From Cellulosimicrobium cellulans (GTDB taxonomy: Bacteria > Actinomycetota > Actinomycetes > Actinomycetales > Cellulomonadaceae): 64,000 nt of DNA. Below, piece after piece: positions 57,239 to 64,000 of the stretch. Numbering within the stretch: position 1 is the stretch's first letter; each line of letters begins with the position of its first letter. A program made the position numbers and the translations under genes. A model generated the notes under the pieces. That model was given only the letters and a program-made list of their open reading frames with translations, made no database searches and had not been told where the DNA came from. The stretch is from contig NZ_BJNZ01000017.1 of the NCBI RefSeq assembly GCF_006539945.1, forward strand, positions 1 to 64,000, in the 5' to 3' direction.

Positions 57239-57267
57239 TTCCGTTCGCGCGGCGATGGCAGTAATCT
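57239..57267 (+). promoter_or_regulatory. Candidate promoter of the cell-wall sugar salvage operon
   Basis: TAATCT at 57262-57267 with TTCCGT at 57239-57244, 17-bp spacer. A further A+T-rich stretch upstream contains GTTAAGAAC (57208-57216), a small palindrome of unknown use. Confidence 0.4.
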
Positions 57268-57286
57268 CTACGCATACGTCCTCTGA

Positions 57287-57301
57287 TGGAAGTAAGTTTC
57301 A
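57287..57301. promoter_or_regulatory. Possible operator of the salvage operon
   Basis: TGGAA-GTAAG-TTTCA, a palindrome with one mismatch, 20 bp downstream of the -10. Its GAAA/TTTC character resembles RpiR-type (MurR) sites that control N-acetylmuramate genes; no regulator gene is in the window, so the link is a guess. Confidence 0.35.
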
Positions 57302-57389
57302 CGCCGCGCGAGCCGACCGGCCGCGCGGGACCGTCAGGACACCCGACCCGGCCGTCCCCCATCGGCCGACAGAAAGGAAGTGTCACGGC

Positions 57390-58697
57390 ATGCAGCGACG
57401 CAGCACGGTGGCCGTCACGGGCACCCTCGTCCTCGCGCTCGGCCTGGCCGCGTGCAGCTCCGGCGGCGGGTCCGGATCCGAGGCGACCGGGGGCGACGAC
57501 GCCACCGACTTCTCGGGCGAGACCCTCACCGTCTGGATCATGGAGGGCACCAACCCCGACGCCGACGCGTTCTTCGACGAGGTGACGACCGCGTTCAAGG
57601 AGGAGACCGGCGCCGACCTCCAGATCGAGTTCCAGCCGTGGGCCAGCGCCCACGACAAGTTCACGACCTCCATCGCGGGCGGCACGACGCCGGACGTCGC
57701 CGAGGTCGGGACGACCTGGACCGGTGAGTTCGCCGACGTCGGCGCGCTCGCTGACCTCTCCGACCGCATCGCCGAGGCCGGGCTCGAGGACGATCTCGTC
57801 CCGGGTCTCGTCGAGTCCGCGACCCTCGACGGCGGGGTCTACGGCATGCCGTGGTACGCCGGCGTGCGCTCGGTCGTCTACCGCGCCGACCTGTTCGAGG
57901 CCGCGGGCATCGAGGCCCCGACGTCGTGGGACGAGCTCGTCGCCGCGGCGGACGCGCTCAAGGCCGCGAACCCCGAGATCATCCCGTTCCCCGTCGCCGG
58001 TGACAGCCAGTACGGGGCGATGCCCTTCGTCTGGGGCGCCGGCGGCGACCTCGCGGTGCAGGACGGCGACACCTGGACGTCGGCGATCAGCTCGCCCGAG
58101 TCTGTCGAGGGCCTCGAGTTCTACACGGGTCTCGCGACCGAGCACGGCTTCTCGACCGCTGCCGCGACGACGTGGAAGGAGACCGACCTCCTCGCCGCGT
58201 TCGAGCAGGGCCAGGTCGGCATGATGATCTCCGGGAGCTGGACACCGGGCAAGATCGTCGCCGACGTCCCGGACATGGAGGGCAAGGTCGGCGCCTTCCC
58301 GATCCCCGGCCAGACCGAGGGACTGTCCGACTCGTTCCTCGGCGGTTCGCACCTCGGCGTCTTCGAGGCGAGCGAGAAGCAGGACCTCGCCTGGGAGTTC
58401 GTCGAGATGATGACGACCGGCGAGTTCGCGGAGGAGTGGGGGCAGCAGTCCGGCTACTTCCCGGGCCAGACGTCGCTCCTCGAGAAGGTCATCGAGGAGG
58501 ACGACCCGCTGGTCGCGCCCTTCGCCCAGCAGATGGTCGAGGCCGGCCGGTCCGTCCCGGTGACCCCGCTCTACGGCCAGATCCAGGGCAAGAAGACGCT
58601 CGAGACGATGCTCCAGTCGATCCTCTCGGGCAGCGCCACCGTCCAGGAGGCCGCCGACACCGCGGCCGCCGACATGGACGAGACGTTCGGCTCCTGA
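57390..58697 (+). CDS. Sugar ABC transporter substrate-binding lipoprotein
   Basis: 435-residue family 1 solute-binding protein. Signal peptide with lipobox LAAC (Cys22 in LALGLAACSSG), Gly/Ser linker, then a two-lobe binding domain (ETLTVWIMEGTNPDADAFFDEV, FEQGQVGMMISGSWTPGKI). It is anchored outside the membrane and delivers sugar to the permeases encoded next. Operon partners NagZ, AnmK and MurQ imply a peptidoglycan-derived sugar. ATG 57390 follows AAGGAAG; a longer in-frame reading would put hydrophilic residues before the signal peptide. Confidence 0.93.
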   Translation: MQRRSTVAVTGTLVLALGLAACSSGGGSGSEATGGDDATDFSGETLTVWIMEGTNPDADAFFDEVTTAFKEETGADLQIEFQPWASAHDKFTTSIAGGTTPDVAEVGTTWTGEFADVGALADLSDRIAEAGLEDDLVPGLVESATLDGGVYGMPWYAGVRSVVYRADLFEAAGIEAPTSWDELVAAADALKAANPEIIPFPVAGDSQYGAMPFVWGAGGDLAVQDGDTWTSAISSPESVEGLEFYTGLATEHGFSTAAATTWKETDLLAAFEQGQVGMMISGSWTPGKIVADVPDMEGKVGAFPIPGQTEGLSDSFLGGSHLGVFEASEKQDLAWEFVEMMTTGEFAEEWGQQSGYFPGQTSLLEKVIEEDDPLVAPFAQQMVEAGRSVPVTPLYGQIQGKKTLETMLQSILSGSATVQEAADTAAADMDETFGS

Positions 58698-58783
58698 GCC
58701 GACCCGCGTCCGGCCGCGGGGGCACCCCGCGGCCGGACGCGGCGCTCTTCCGCCCTCCCGTACCACGCGACAGGACCCTCTCC

Positions 58784-59791
58784 ATGGCAGACCTCCGAGC
58801 CGTGCCCGGCGCCTCGCCGGCCCCGGCCGCCCCGGCCGACCGGCCGTCATCGGGCACCCCGTCGACCGGCGCGCGCCGGCGCCGGCCCGGCGGCCTCGGC
58901 CACCGTTCCCCGCTGCGTCCCTGGCTGCTGCTGGCACCGGGACTCCTTGTGCTCGGCGTACTGCTGCTGTGGCCGCTCGTGCGGGTGTTCCTGCTCTCGC
59001 TGCAGGACTACGGGCTGCGGCAGATCGCGAGCGGCGAGTCGAACTGGATCGGGCTGCAGAACTACGCCGACATCCTCGGTGACAGCTACCTGTGGACCGT
59101 CGTCCTGCCCAACACGGTCCTCTTCGCGCTCGCGTGCGTCGTGCTCACCGTGGCGCTCGGCACCGCGGTCGCGCTGTTCCTCAACACGCTCGGCGGGTTC
59201 TGGCGGGGCGTCGGCGCGACGGCGATCATGGTCGCCTGGGCGGTGCCCGCGATCACGGGCACCTACGTGTGGGTGTGGATCTTCGACCCGCTCAACGGAC
59301 TCGTCGCGTCGGTCCTCGAGGGCGTCGGCGCGATCGAGCCGGGGACCGTGAACTGGTTCACCGAGCGCCTGTCGTTCTACGCCATCGCGACGCTCAACGT
59401 GGTGCACCACGGGTTCCCGTTCGTCGCGATCACGGTGCTCGCGGGGCTCATGACGATCCCGCACGAGCTCCACGAGGCGGCGAAGGTCGACGGCGCGACC
59501 GCCTGGCGGCGCTTCTGGGCGATCACCGCGCCGATCCTGCGCCCGGTGTTCGCCGTGGTCACCATCCTGTCGACCATCTGGGACTTCAAGGTCTTCACGC
59601 AGATCTACCTCATGCCCGGCGGCAACGGCGGAAACAAGGACGTGTTCAACCTCGGCGTGTGGTCGTACATCGAGTCGTTCGCGCAGGGCAAGTACGGCAT
59701 GGGCTCGGCCATCGCGGTCCTGCTCACGCTCATCCTGCTCGGCATCACGCTCGTGTACATGCGCACCCTGTTCAAGGAGGAGGAGCTGTGA
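58784..59791 (+). CDS. Sugar ABC transporter permease, MalF-type
   Basis: 335-residue inner-membrane permease with six predicted helices beginning at LLLAPGLLVLGVLLLWPLV, preceded by ~45 polar residues. The EAA loop that contacts the ATPase reads ELHEAAKVDGATAWRRFWAITAPIL. Paired with the next permease (four-base GTGA overlap). RBS AGGA at suitable spacing before ATG 58784. No ATPase gene is in the operon as far as it is seen. Confidence 0.93.
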   Translation: MADLRAVPGASPAPAAPADRPSSGTPSTGARRRRPGGLGHRSPLRPWLLLAPGLLVLGVLLLWPLVRVFLLSLQDYGLRQIASGESNWIGLQNYADILGDSYLWTVVLPNTVLFALACVVLTVALGTAVALFLNTLGGFWRGVGATAIMVAWAVPAITGTYVWVWIFDPLNGLVASVLEGVGAIEPGTVNWFTERLSFYAIATLNVVHHGFPFVAITVLAGLMTIPHELHEAAKVDGATAWRRFWAITAPILRPVFAVVTILSTIWDFKVFTQIYLMPGGNGGNKDVFNLGVWSYIESFAQGKYGMGSAIAVLLTLILLGITLVYMRTLFKEEEL

Positions 59792-60681
59792 GCGCCGCCG
59801 TCGACACCCGCACCCCGCCCCGGCCCGCCCACGAGACGGACCAGGTCCTGCGTACCCACCCGCGCCGACCCGGCGTCGCGACCGCCAAGATCGCGGGGCT
59901 CGTCGCCCTGCTCGCCTTCTCGCTCTTCCCCGCCTACTGGATGTTCTCCTCGGCGGTCGACCCTGAAGCCGCGACCCGCGGCGCGCGACTGCTCCCCGCC
60001 GGGGTCACGTGGGAGAACTTCGTCACCGTGATCGACGACGGCGGGTTCGGCCACTACCTGCGCAACTCGGTCCTCGTCGCGGTGGGCACCGTCCTGGCGT
60101 CGTCGGTCGTCGCGCTGCTCGCCGCCGTCGCGGTGAGCCGGTTCCGCTTCCGGTTCCGCAAGTCGATGCTCGTGCTCATCCTCATGGTGCAGATGGTCCC
60201 GCTCGAGGCCCTGGTCATCCCGCTGTTCCTCCAGATGCGCAATCTCAACATGCTGAACTCGCTCCTGGGCCTGACGATCGTCTACCTCGCGTTCGCCCTG
60301 CCCTTCGCGATCTGGACGCTCCGCGGCTTCGTCGCGGCGGTGCCCGTCGAGCTCGAGGAGGCCGCGTACCTCGACGGTGCCTCGTGGGGCCGCATGTTCT
60401 GGAGGATCCTCGTCCCGCTCGTGGCGCCCGGCGTCGTCGCGACGAGCGTCTTCTCCTTCATCACGGCATGGAACGAGTTCATCTTCGCCCTGACGTTCCT
60501 GCAGCAGTCGAGCAAGTACACCGTGCCGATCGGTCTGCAGAAGTTCTTCGGCGAGAACACGACCGACTGGGGCGCCGTCATGGCGGCGTCGACCATCATC
60601 ACGCTGCCCGTGCTCGTGTTCTTCGTGCTGGTGCAGCGCAACCTCTCGTCGGGCCTGACCGCCGGGTCGGTGAAGGGATGA
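59788..60681 (+). CDS. Sugar ABC transporter permease, MalG-type
   Basis: 297-residue permease with six helices, first at AKIAGLVALLAFSLFPAYWMF. The EAA motif is ELEEAAYLDGASWGRMFWRILVPLV. It starts with GTG in the stop of the first permease (SD AGGAGGAG inside that gene) and its stop overlaps the nagZ start. Together with the binding protein it forms a CUT1-type importer that needs a shared ATPase such as MsiK. Confidence 0.93.
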   Translation: MSAAVDTRTPPRPAHETDQVLRTHPRRPGVATAKIAGLVALLAFSLFPAYWMFSSAVDPEAATRGARLLPAGVTWENFVTVIDDGGFGHYLRNSVLVAVGTVLASSVVALLAAVAVSRFRFRFRKSMLVLILMVQMVPLEALVIPLFLQMRNLNMLNSLLGLTIVYLAFALPFAIWTLRGFVAAVPVELEEAAYLDGASWGRMFWRILVPLVAPGVVATSVFSFITAWNEFIFALTFLQQSSKYTVPIGLQKFFGENTTDWGAVMAASTIITLPVLVFFVLVQRNLSSGLTAGSVKG

Positions 60682-62432
60682 GCGACGCGACCTCCGCCCC
60701 GGTCCCCGCACCGGTGGACGACGACGACGTCGTCCGCGCCGTCAACGGCGTGCTCCTGCCCGGCTTCACCGGCACCGACTCCTTGCCCGCCTGGCTCCAC
60801 GAGGCTGCGCGTGACGGGCTCGCCGGCGTCGTCCTCTTCGGGCACAACACGCCCGACGTCGCGACGGCCTCCCGGCTCACGAGCCTCCTGCGCGGGGCGT
60901 CGCCGGACGTCCTCGTCGCGATCGACGAGGAGGGCGGGGACGTGTCCCGCCTCCAGGCGGCGACCGGGTCGAGCCTGCCAGGCAGCGCCGCCCTGGGCGT
61001 GGTCGACGACGTCGCGGTCACCGAGGAGGTGGGCGCCGCGTTCGGCCGCCTCCTCACCGCGACCGGCGTGGACCTCGACCTCGCCCCCGACCTCGACGTG
61101 AACTCCGACCCGGGCAACCCCGTCATCGGCGTGCGGTCCTTCGGTGCCGACCCGGCGCTCGTCGCCCGGCACGGCGCGGCGTTCGTGCGCGGGCTGCACG
61201 CCGGGGGCACGGGCGCGTGCGGCAAGCACTTCCCCGGCCACGGTGCGACGAACGTCGACTCGCACCTCGCCCTGCCCGTCGTCGACGCGAGCCTCGCCGA
61301 GCTGCGCGCCCGCGACCTGCCGCCGTTCGTCGCGACGATGACGCCCGGAGGCTCCTCCGGGGCGGGGGCGGACGACGACGCCCGGCTCGACGCGGTCATG
61401 ACCGCCCACGTCGTCGTGCCCGCGCTCGGCCCGCTCCCGGCGACGCTCGAGCCCGCGGTCGGCGCACTCGTGCGTGAGCTCGGCTACGACGGCCCGATCG
61501 TCACCGACGCGCTCGACATGGGCGCCGTCGCCGCGTACGCCGAGACGGGGCCGGGCGGGACCGGGGCCGAGGGGGTGCCGACGCACGGGATCGGCGAGGT
61601 CGCCGTGCGCGCGATCGAGGCGGGTGCCGACCTGCTGTGCCTCGGCACGACCGTCGGCCGCGACGACGAGGCACTGTTCCGCCAGGCCCAGGTCGCGCTC
61701 CTCTCCGCCGTCGCGTCGGGGCGGGTCCCGCTCGATCGGCTGCGCGCGTCGGCCGCGCGCACCGCGACCGCGCGGACCGCGATCCGCACGCGCCAGGCCG
61801 CGAGCGGCATCGTGCCCTCGCCGGAGTCGGCGGCGACCGCGCTCGACGCGCTCGAACGCGTGGGGTCCGACGTCGCGGCTCGCGCCGTACGGTTCGCGGA
61901 CCCGGCGCCGGGCCCCGGTCCGGTCCTGACCGCGGCGCCTGACGTCGTCGACCTCCGACTGCGCTTCGACCACGCCGCCGGACGGACGGCCCAGCACGTC
62001 CAGCGCGCGTTCGACGACGCCTTCGGCACCGGCGTCCGGCACCTGCGACCAACCGACGCCGCCGCGTGGACGCAGGCGTTCGACGCCGTCCGGTCGAGCG
62101 ACCGCCCGCTCGTCGTGCTCACGCGCGAGCCCGTACCCGGCTCGGACGAGCGCGGGCGGCTCGACGCGCTGCTCGCCGAGCGCCCGGACGCCGTCGTCGT
62201 CCACACCGGGTTCCCGGGCGCCGTCGCGCAGTGGTTCGGCCGGGGTGCCGACGAGACGGTGCCCGTGGGCGCCGTGCCCGGCGACGGCGCGCGACCGGTC
62301 GTCGTGGTCGCGTGCGGGACGGGGCGGGCGAACGCGCGCGCTGCCGTCGCGCTGCTCACCGGCACACGCTGGTCGTCCGAGGCTGCCGGTCGGGGCGCGT
62401 TCGCGTCGGACATCGAGGGTGAGGAGCACTGA
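60678..62432 (+). CDS. nagZ: Beta-N-acetylhexosaminidase (GH3, NagZ-like)
   Basis: 584-residue GH3 enzyme without a signal peptide, so cytoplasmic. The catalytic nucleophile Asp is in GPIVTDALDMGAV, and the NagZ His/Asp dyad loop is KHFPGHGATNVDSHLALP; other markers are AIDEEGGDVSRLQ and NPVIGVRSFG. The extra ~220 C-terminal residues form a second domain (LTAAPDVVDLRLRFDHAAGR) seen in longer actinobacterial NagZ proteins. It would release GlcNAc from GlcNAc-anhydroMurNAc or GlcNAc-MurNAc. Overlaps both neighbours. Confidence 0.88.
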   Translation: MSDATSAPVPAPVDDDDVVRAVNGVLLPGFTGTDSLPAWLHEAARDGLAGVVLFGHNTPDVATASRLTSLLRGASPDVLVAIDEEGGDVSRLQAATGSSLPGSAALGVVDDVAVTEEVGAAFGRLLTATGVDLDLAPDLDVNSDPGNPVIGVRSFGADPALVARHGAAFVRGLHAGGTGACGKHFPGHGATNVDSHLALPVVDASLAELRARDLPPFVATMTPGGSSGAGADDDARLDAVMTAHVVVPALGPLPATLEPAVGALVRELGYDGPIVTDALDMGAVAAYAETGPGGTGAEGVPTHGIGEVAVRAIEAGADLLCLGTTVGRDDEALFRQAQVALLSAVASGRVPLDRLRASAARTATARTAIRTRQAASGIVPSPESAATALDALERVGSDVAARAVRFADPAPGPGPVLTAAPDVVDLRLRFDHAAGRTAQHVQRAFDDAFGTGVRHLRPTDAAAWTQAFDAVRSSDRPLVVLTREPVPGSDERGRLDALLAERPDAVVVHTGFPGAVAQWFGRGADETVPVGAVPGDGARPVVVVACGTGRANARAAVALLTGTRWSSEAAGRGAFASDIEGEEH

Positions 62433-63739
62433 TGATCGTCCTGGGCCTGTCCTCCGGCACGTCGGTCGACGCGATCGACGCGGCAGCGGCCGAGCTCACG
62501 CTCGGCGGCGACGGCGTGCTGCGCATGCGGCCGCTCGGTCACACCGAGTACGCGTGGCCGCGGGCCCTGCGCGAGCGCATCCTCAAGGCCCTGCCGCCCG
62601 CCGCGGTCGACGTGGCCGAGGTCGCGCAGCTCGACACCCTCATCGGCCAGGAGCTCGGTCGCGCGGGCCGCCGCGCGATCGACGACGTCGCAGGCGGCGA
62701 CGTCGACCTCGTCGCGTCGCACGGGCAGACGATCTACCACTGGGTCGTCGGCGCCCGCGCCCGGGGCACTCTCCAGCTCGGGAACGCGGCGTGGGTCGCG
62801 GAGCACACCAAGCGGCCCGTCATCAGCGACTTCCGCGTCGCCGACGTCGCCGCGGGCGGCCACGGCGCGCCCCTCGTCAGCGTGCTCGACGCGCTGTGGC
62901 TCGGGCGCGACGACGCCGCGACCGGGGTGAGCGGTGCGCCGGGCTCCGGGCTCACCGCCGCGCTCAACATCGGCGGGATCGCGAACGTGTCGCTCGTCGG
63001 CCGCGTCGACGACCCGGTCACGGGCTGGGACACCGGGCCGGGGAACTGCCTGCTCGACGTCGCGGTCACGGCGATCACCGACGGCCGTCTCGCGTACGAC
63101 GTGGACGGCGAGCTCGCCGCGCAGGGCACCGTCGACCCCGGCGCGCTCGCGGCGCTGCTCGACGACCCGTACTTCGCCGCGCCCGCGCCCAAGTCGACCG
63201 GGCGCGAGCTCTTCGACACCACGTACACCGCACGCCGTCTCGCGTCCGTGCGCCCCGGTCTCACCGGCCCCGACCTCGTCGCCACGCTCACCGAGCTCAC
63301 CGCCGTGAGCGTGGCGGACGCGCTCTCCGGGCGGGACGTGCGCCGCGTCGTCGTGTCGGGCGGAGGGGCCCGCAACCCCGTCCTGCTCGACCGTCTGCGC
63401 GTCGCTCTCGCCGCGCACGGACCGCACGCGTGCGAGGTCGTGACGTCCGACGCGCTCGGACTGCCCGTGGACGCGAAGGAGGCGTACCTCTTCGCGCTCC
63501 TCGGCTTCCTCTCGGCACACGGCCTGCCGGGTACCGCGGCGGGCGAGCACCGCCGCCGGGCGACCGGCGCCCGCCGCGCCGTGGTTCTCGGCTCGCTCAC
63601 CCCGCCCACGCCGTTGCCGTGGCCCGCCGCGAGCGGGCCCGTGCGCCGTCTGGCGCTCGCCAACACCCCGCACGGGCTGCAACCGGGCCCGCGCACCAAG
63701 GGCCCGCTGTCGGACCCGACGAAGGGAAGCACCCGATGA
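62432..63739 (+). CDS. anmK: Anhydro-N-acetylmuramic acid kinase
   Basis: 435-residue AnmK of the ASKHA fold. GLSSGTSVDAIDAAAAEL forms the phosphate-binding loop with the catalytic Asp region, followed by VASHGQTIYHWV, NIGGIANVSLVG and GWDTGPGNCLLDVAV. It opens the 1,6-anhydro ring and phosphorylates to MurNAc-6-phosphate, the substrate of MurQ. The last ~55 residues are extra, Pro/Gly-rich and unconserved. One-base overlap with nagZ stop, four-base overlap with murQ start. Confidence 0.93.
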   Translation: MIVLGLSSGTSVDAIDAAAAELTLGGDGVLRMRPLGHTEYAWPRALRERILKALPPAAVDVAEVAQLDTLIGQELGRAGRRAIDDVAGGDVDLVASHGQTIYHWVVGARARGTLQLGNAAWVAEHTKRPVISDFRVADVAAGGHGAPLVSVLDALWLGRDDAATGVSGAPGSGLTAALNIGGIANVSLVGRVDDPVTGWDTGPGNCLLDVAVTAITDGRLAYDVDGELAAQGTVDPGALAALLDDPYFAAPAPKSTGRELFDTTYTARRLASVRPGLTGPDLVATLTELTAVSVADALSGRDVRRVVVSGGGARNPVLLDRLRVALAAHGPHACEVVTSDALGLPVDAKEAYLFALLGFLSAHGLPGTAAGEHRRRATGARRAVVLGSLTPPTPLPWPAASGPVRRLALANTPHGLQPGPRTKGPLSDPTKGSTR

Positions 63740-64000
63740 CCGACCCGACCGTCGCCGCAGACGCCGCCTCGCGACCCGTCCCGAGCGCCGACGAGTGGCA
63801 GGAGCTCGTGCGCCTGGCCTCACCGACCGAGGAGCGCAACCCGCGCACCACCGACGTCGACCTGTTGCCTACCGCGGACGTCGTCGGCCTCATCACGGAC
63901 GAGGACGCGGGCGTCGCGGACGCCGTGCGCGCGCAGCGCGACCGTATCGCGGAGGCCGTCGATCTCGCGGTGGCGGCGCTGCGCGCGGGAGGGCGCGTGC
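63736..64000 (+). CDS. murQ: N-acetylmuramic acid 6-phosphate etherase (partial, cut by window end)
   Basis: First 88 residues of a SIS-domain etherase. After a ~30-residue variable start, LASPTEERNPRTTDVDLLPTADVVGLITDEDAGV and AVAALRAGGRV match the N-terminus of MurQ, which converts MurNAc-6-phosphate to GlcNAc-6-phosphate and lactate. The gene continues past 64000. ATG overlaps the anmK stop, as last seen gene of the salvage operon. Confidence 0.9.
   Translation, partial: MTDPTVAADAASRPVPSADEWQELVRLASPTEERNPRTTDVDLLPTADVVGLITDEDAGVADAVRAQRDRIAEAVDLAVAALRAGGRV

Overview
The window is about 72-75% G+C by eye, uses GTG starts often, contains several leaderless -10/start arrangements and many four-base ATGA/GTGA gene overlaps. 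Gene content (GatCAB, DUF6986 protein beside malate synthase, E. coli-type plus actinobacterial-type IlvD, binding-protein ABC importer without its own ATPase) points to an actinobacterium, most likely a member of the Micrococcales near Cellulomonas, Cellulosimicrobium or Isoptericola. The genus is a guess. No rRNA, tRNA, insertion sequence, phage gene or CRISPR array was seen; this is chromosomal core and accessory metabolism.

Layout. 284-4235: gatCAB and an acetyltransferase. 4409-17992: a purine/allantoin and glyoxylate locus: uraD-uraH-uricase, an IclR-family regulator on the minus strand, malic enzyme, malate synthase, a DUF6986 aldolase-like protein, ureidoglycine aminohydrolase, then hyi-glxR-gcl-allB. 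Three promoters in it carry the same palindrome, TTCC-N7-GGAA. 18223-22945: SRPBCC protein with its ArsR-type repressor, photolyase, peptide transporter, DoxX protein. 23264-29227: two unlike dihydroxyacid dehydratases, lipoproteins, a pterin dehydratase-like protein. 29266-36619: an accessory cluster with OleA-, OleC- and OleD-like enzymes, a glycosyltransferase and two P450s, without OleB. 36883-41487: lipoprotein, alpha-glucosidase, ABC exporter pair. 41561-52841: branched-chain amino acid genes (ilvB-ilvN-ilvC, leuB, ilvE, cimA), of which ilvB and cimA each have a 14-residue leader peptide and a U-tract attenuator; an ASCH protein and a ROK regulator lie between. 52866-55910: a standalone adenylation-carrier-reductase protein. 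56083-57132: lipoate-protein ligase. 57239-64000: a peptidoglycan amino-sugar salvage operon (binding protein, two permeases, NagZ, AnmK and the start of MurQ), cut by the window end.

How the parts work together. Urate is opened to allantoin, allantoin to allantoate, and ureidoglycine is handled by AllE; the resulting glyoxylate can leave by two routes encoded alongside: malate synthase then malic enzyme to pyruvate, or carboligase then tartronate semialdehyde reductase to glycerate. Allantoate amidohydrolase, ureidoglycolate lyase, xanthine dehydrogenase and glycerate kinase are not in the window. The ilv/leu/cim genes supply isoleucine (through citramalate), valine and leucine. The salvage operon imports a cell-wall sugar, splits it with a cytoplasmic NagZ, phosphorylates anhydroMurNAc with AnmK and passes it to MurQ.

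The best candidates for undescribed biology are the OleACD-P450-glycosyltransferase cluster lacking OleB (possible beta-lactone lipid), the tandem-palindrome purine/glyoxylate regulon with its uncharacterised DUF6986 member, and a 21-bp intergenic repeat family seen at three places.
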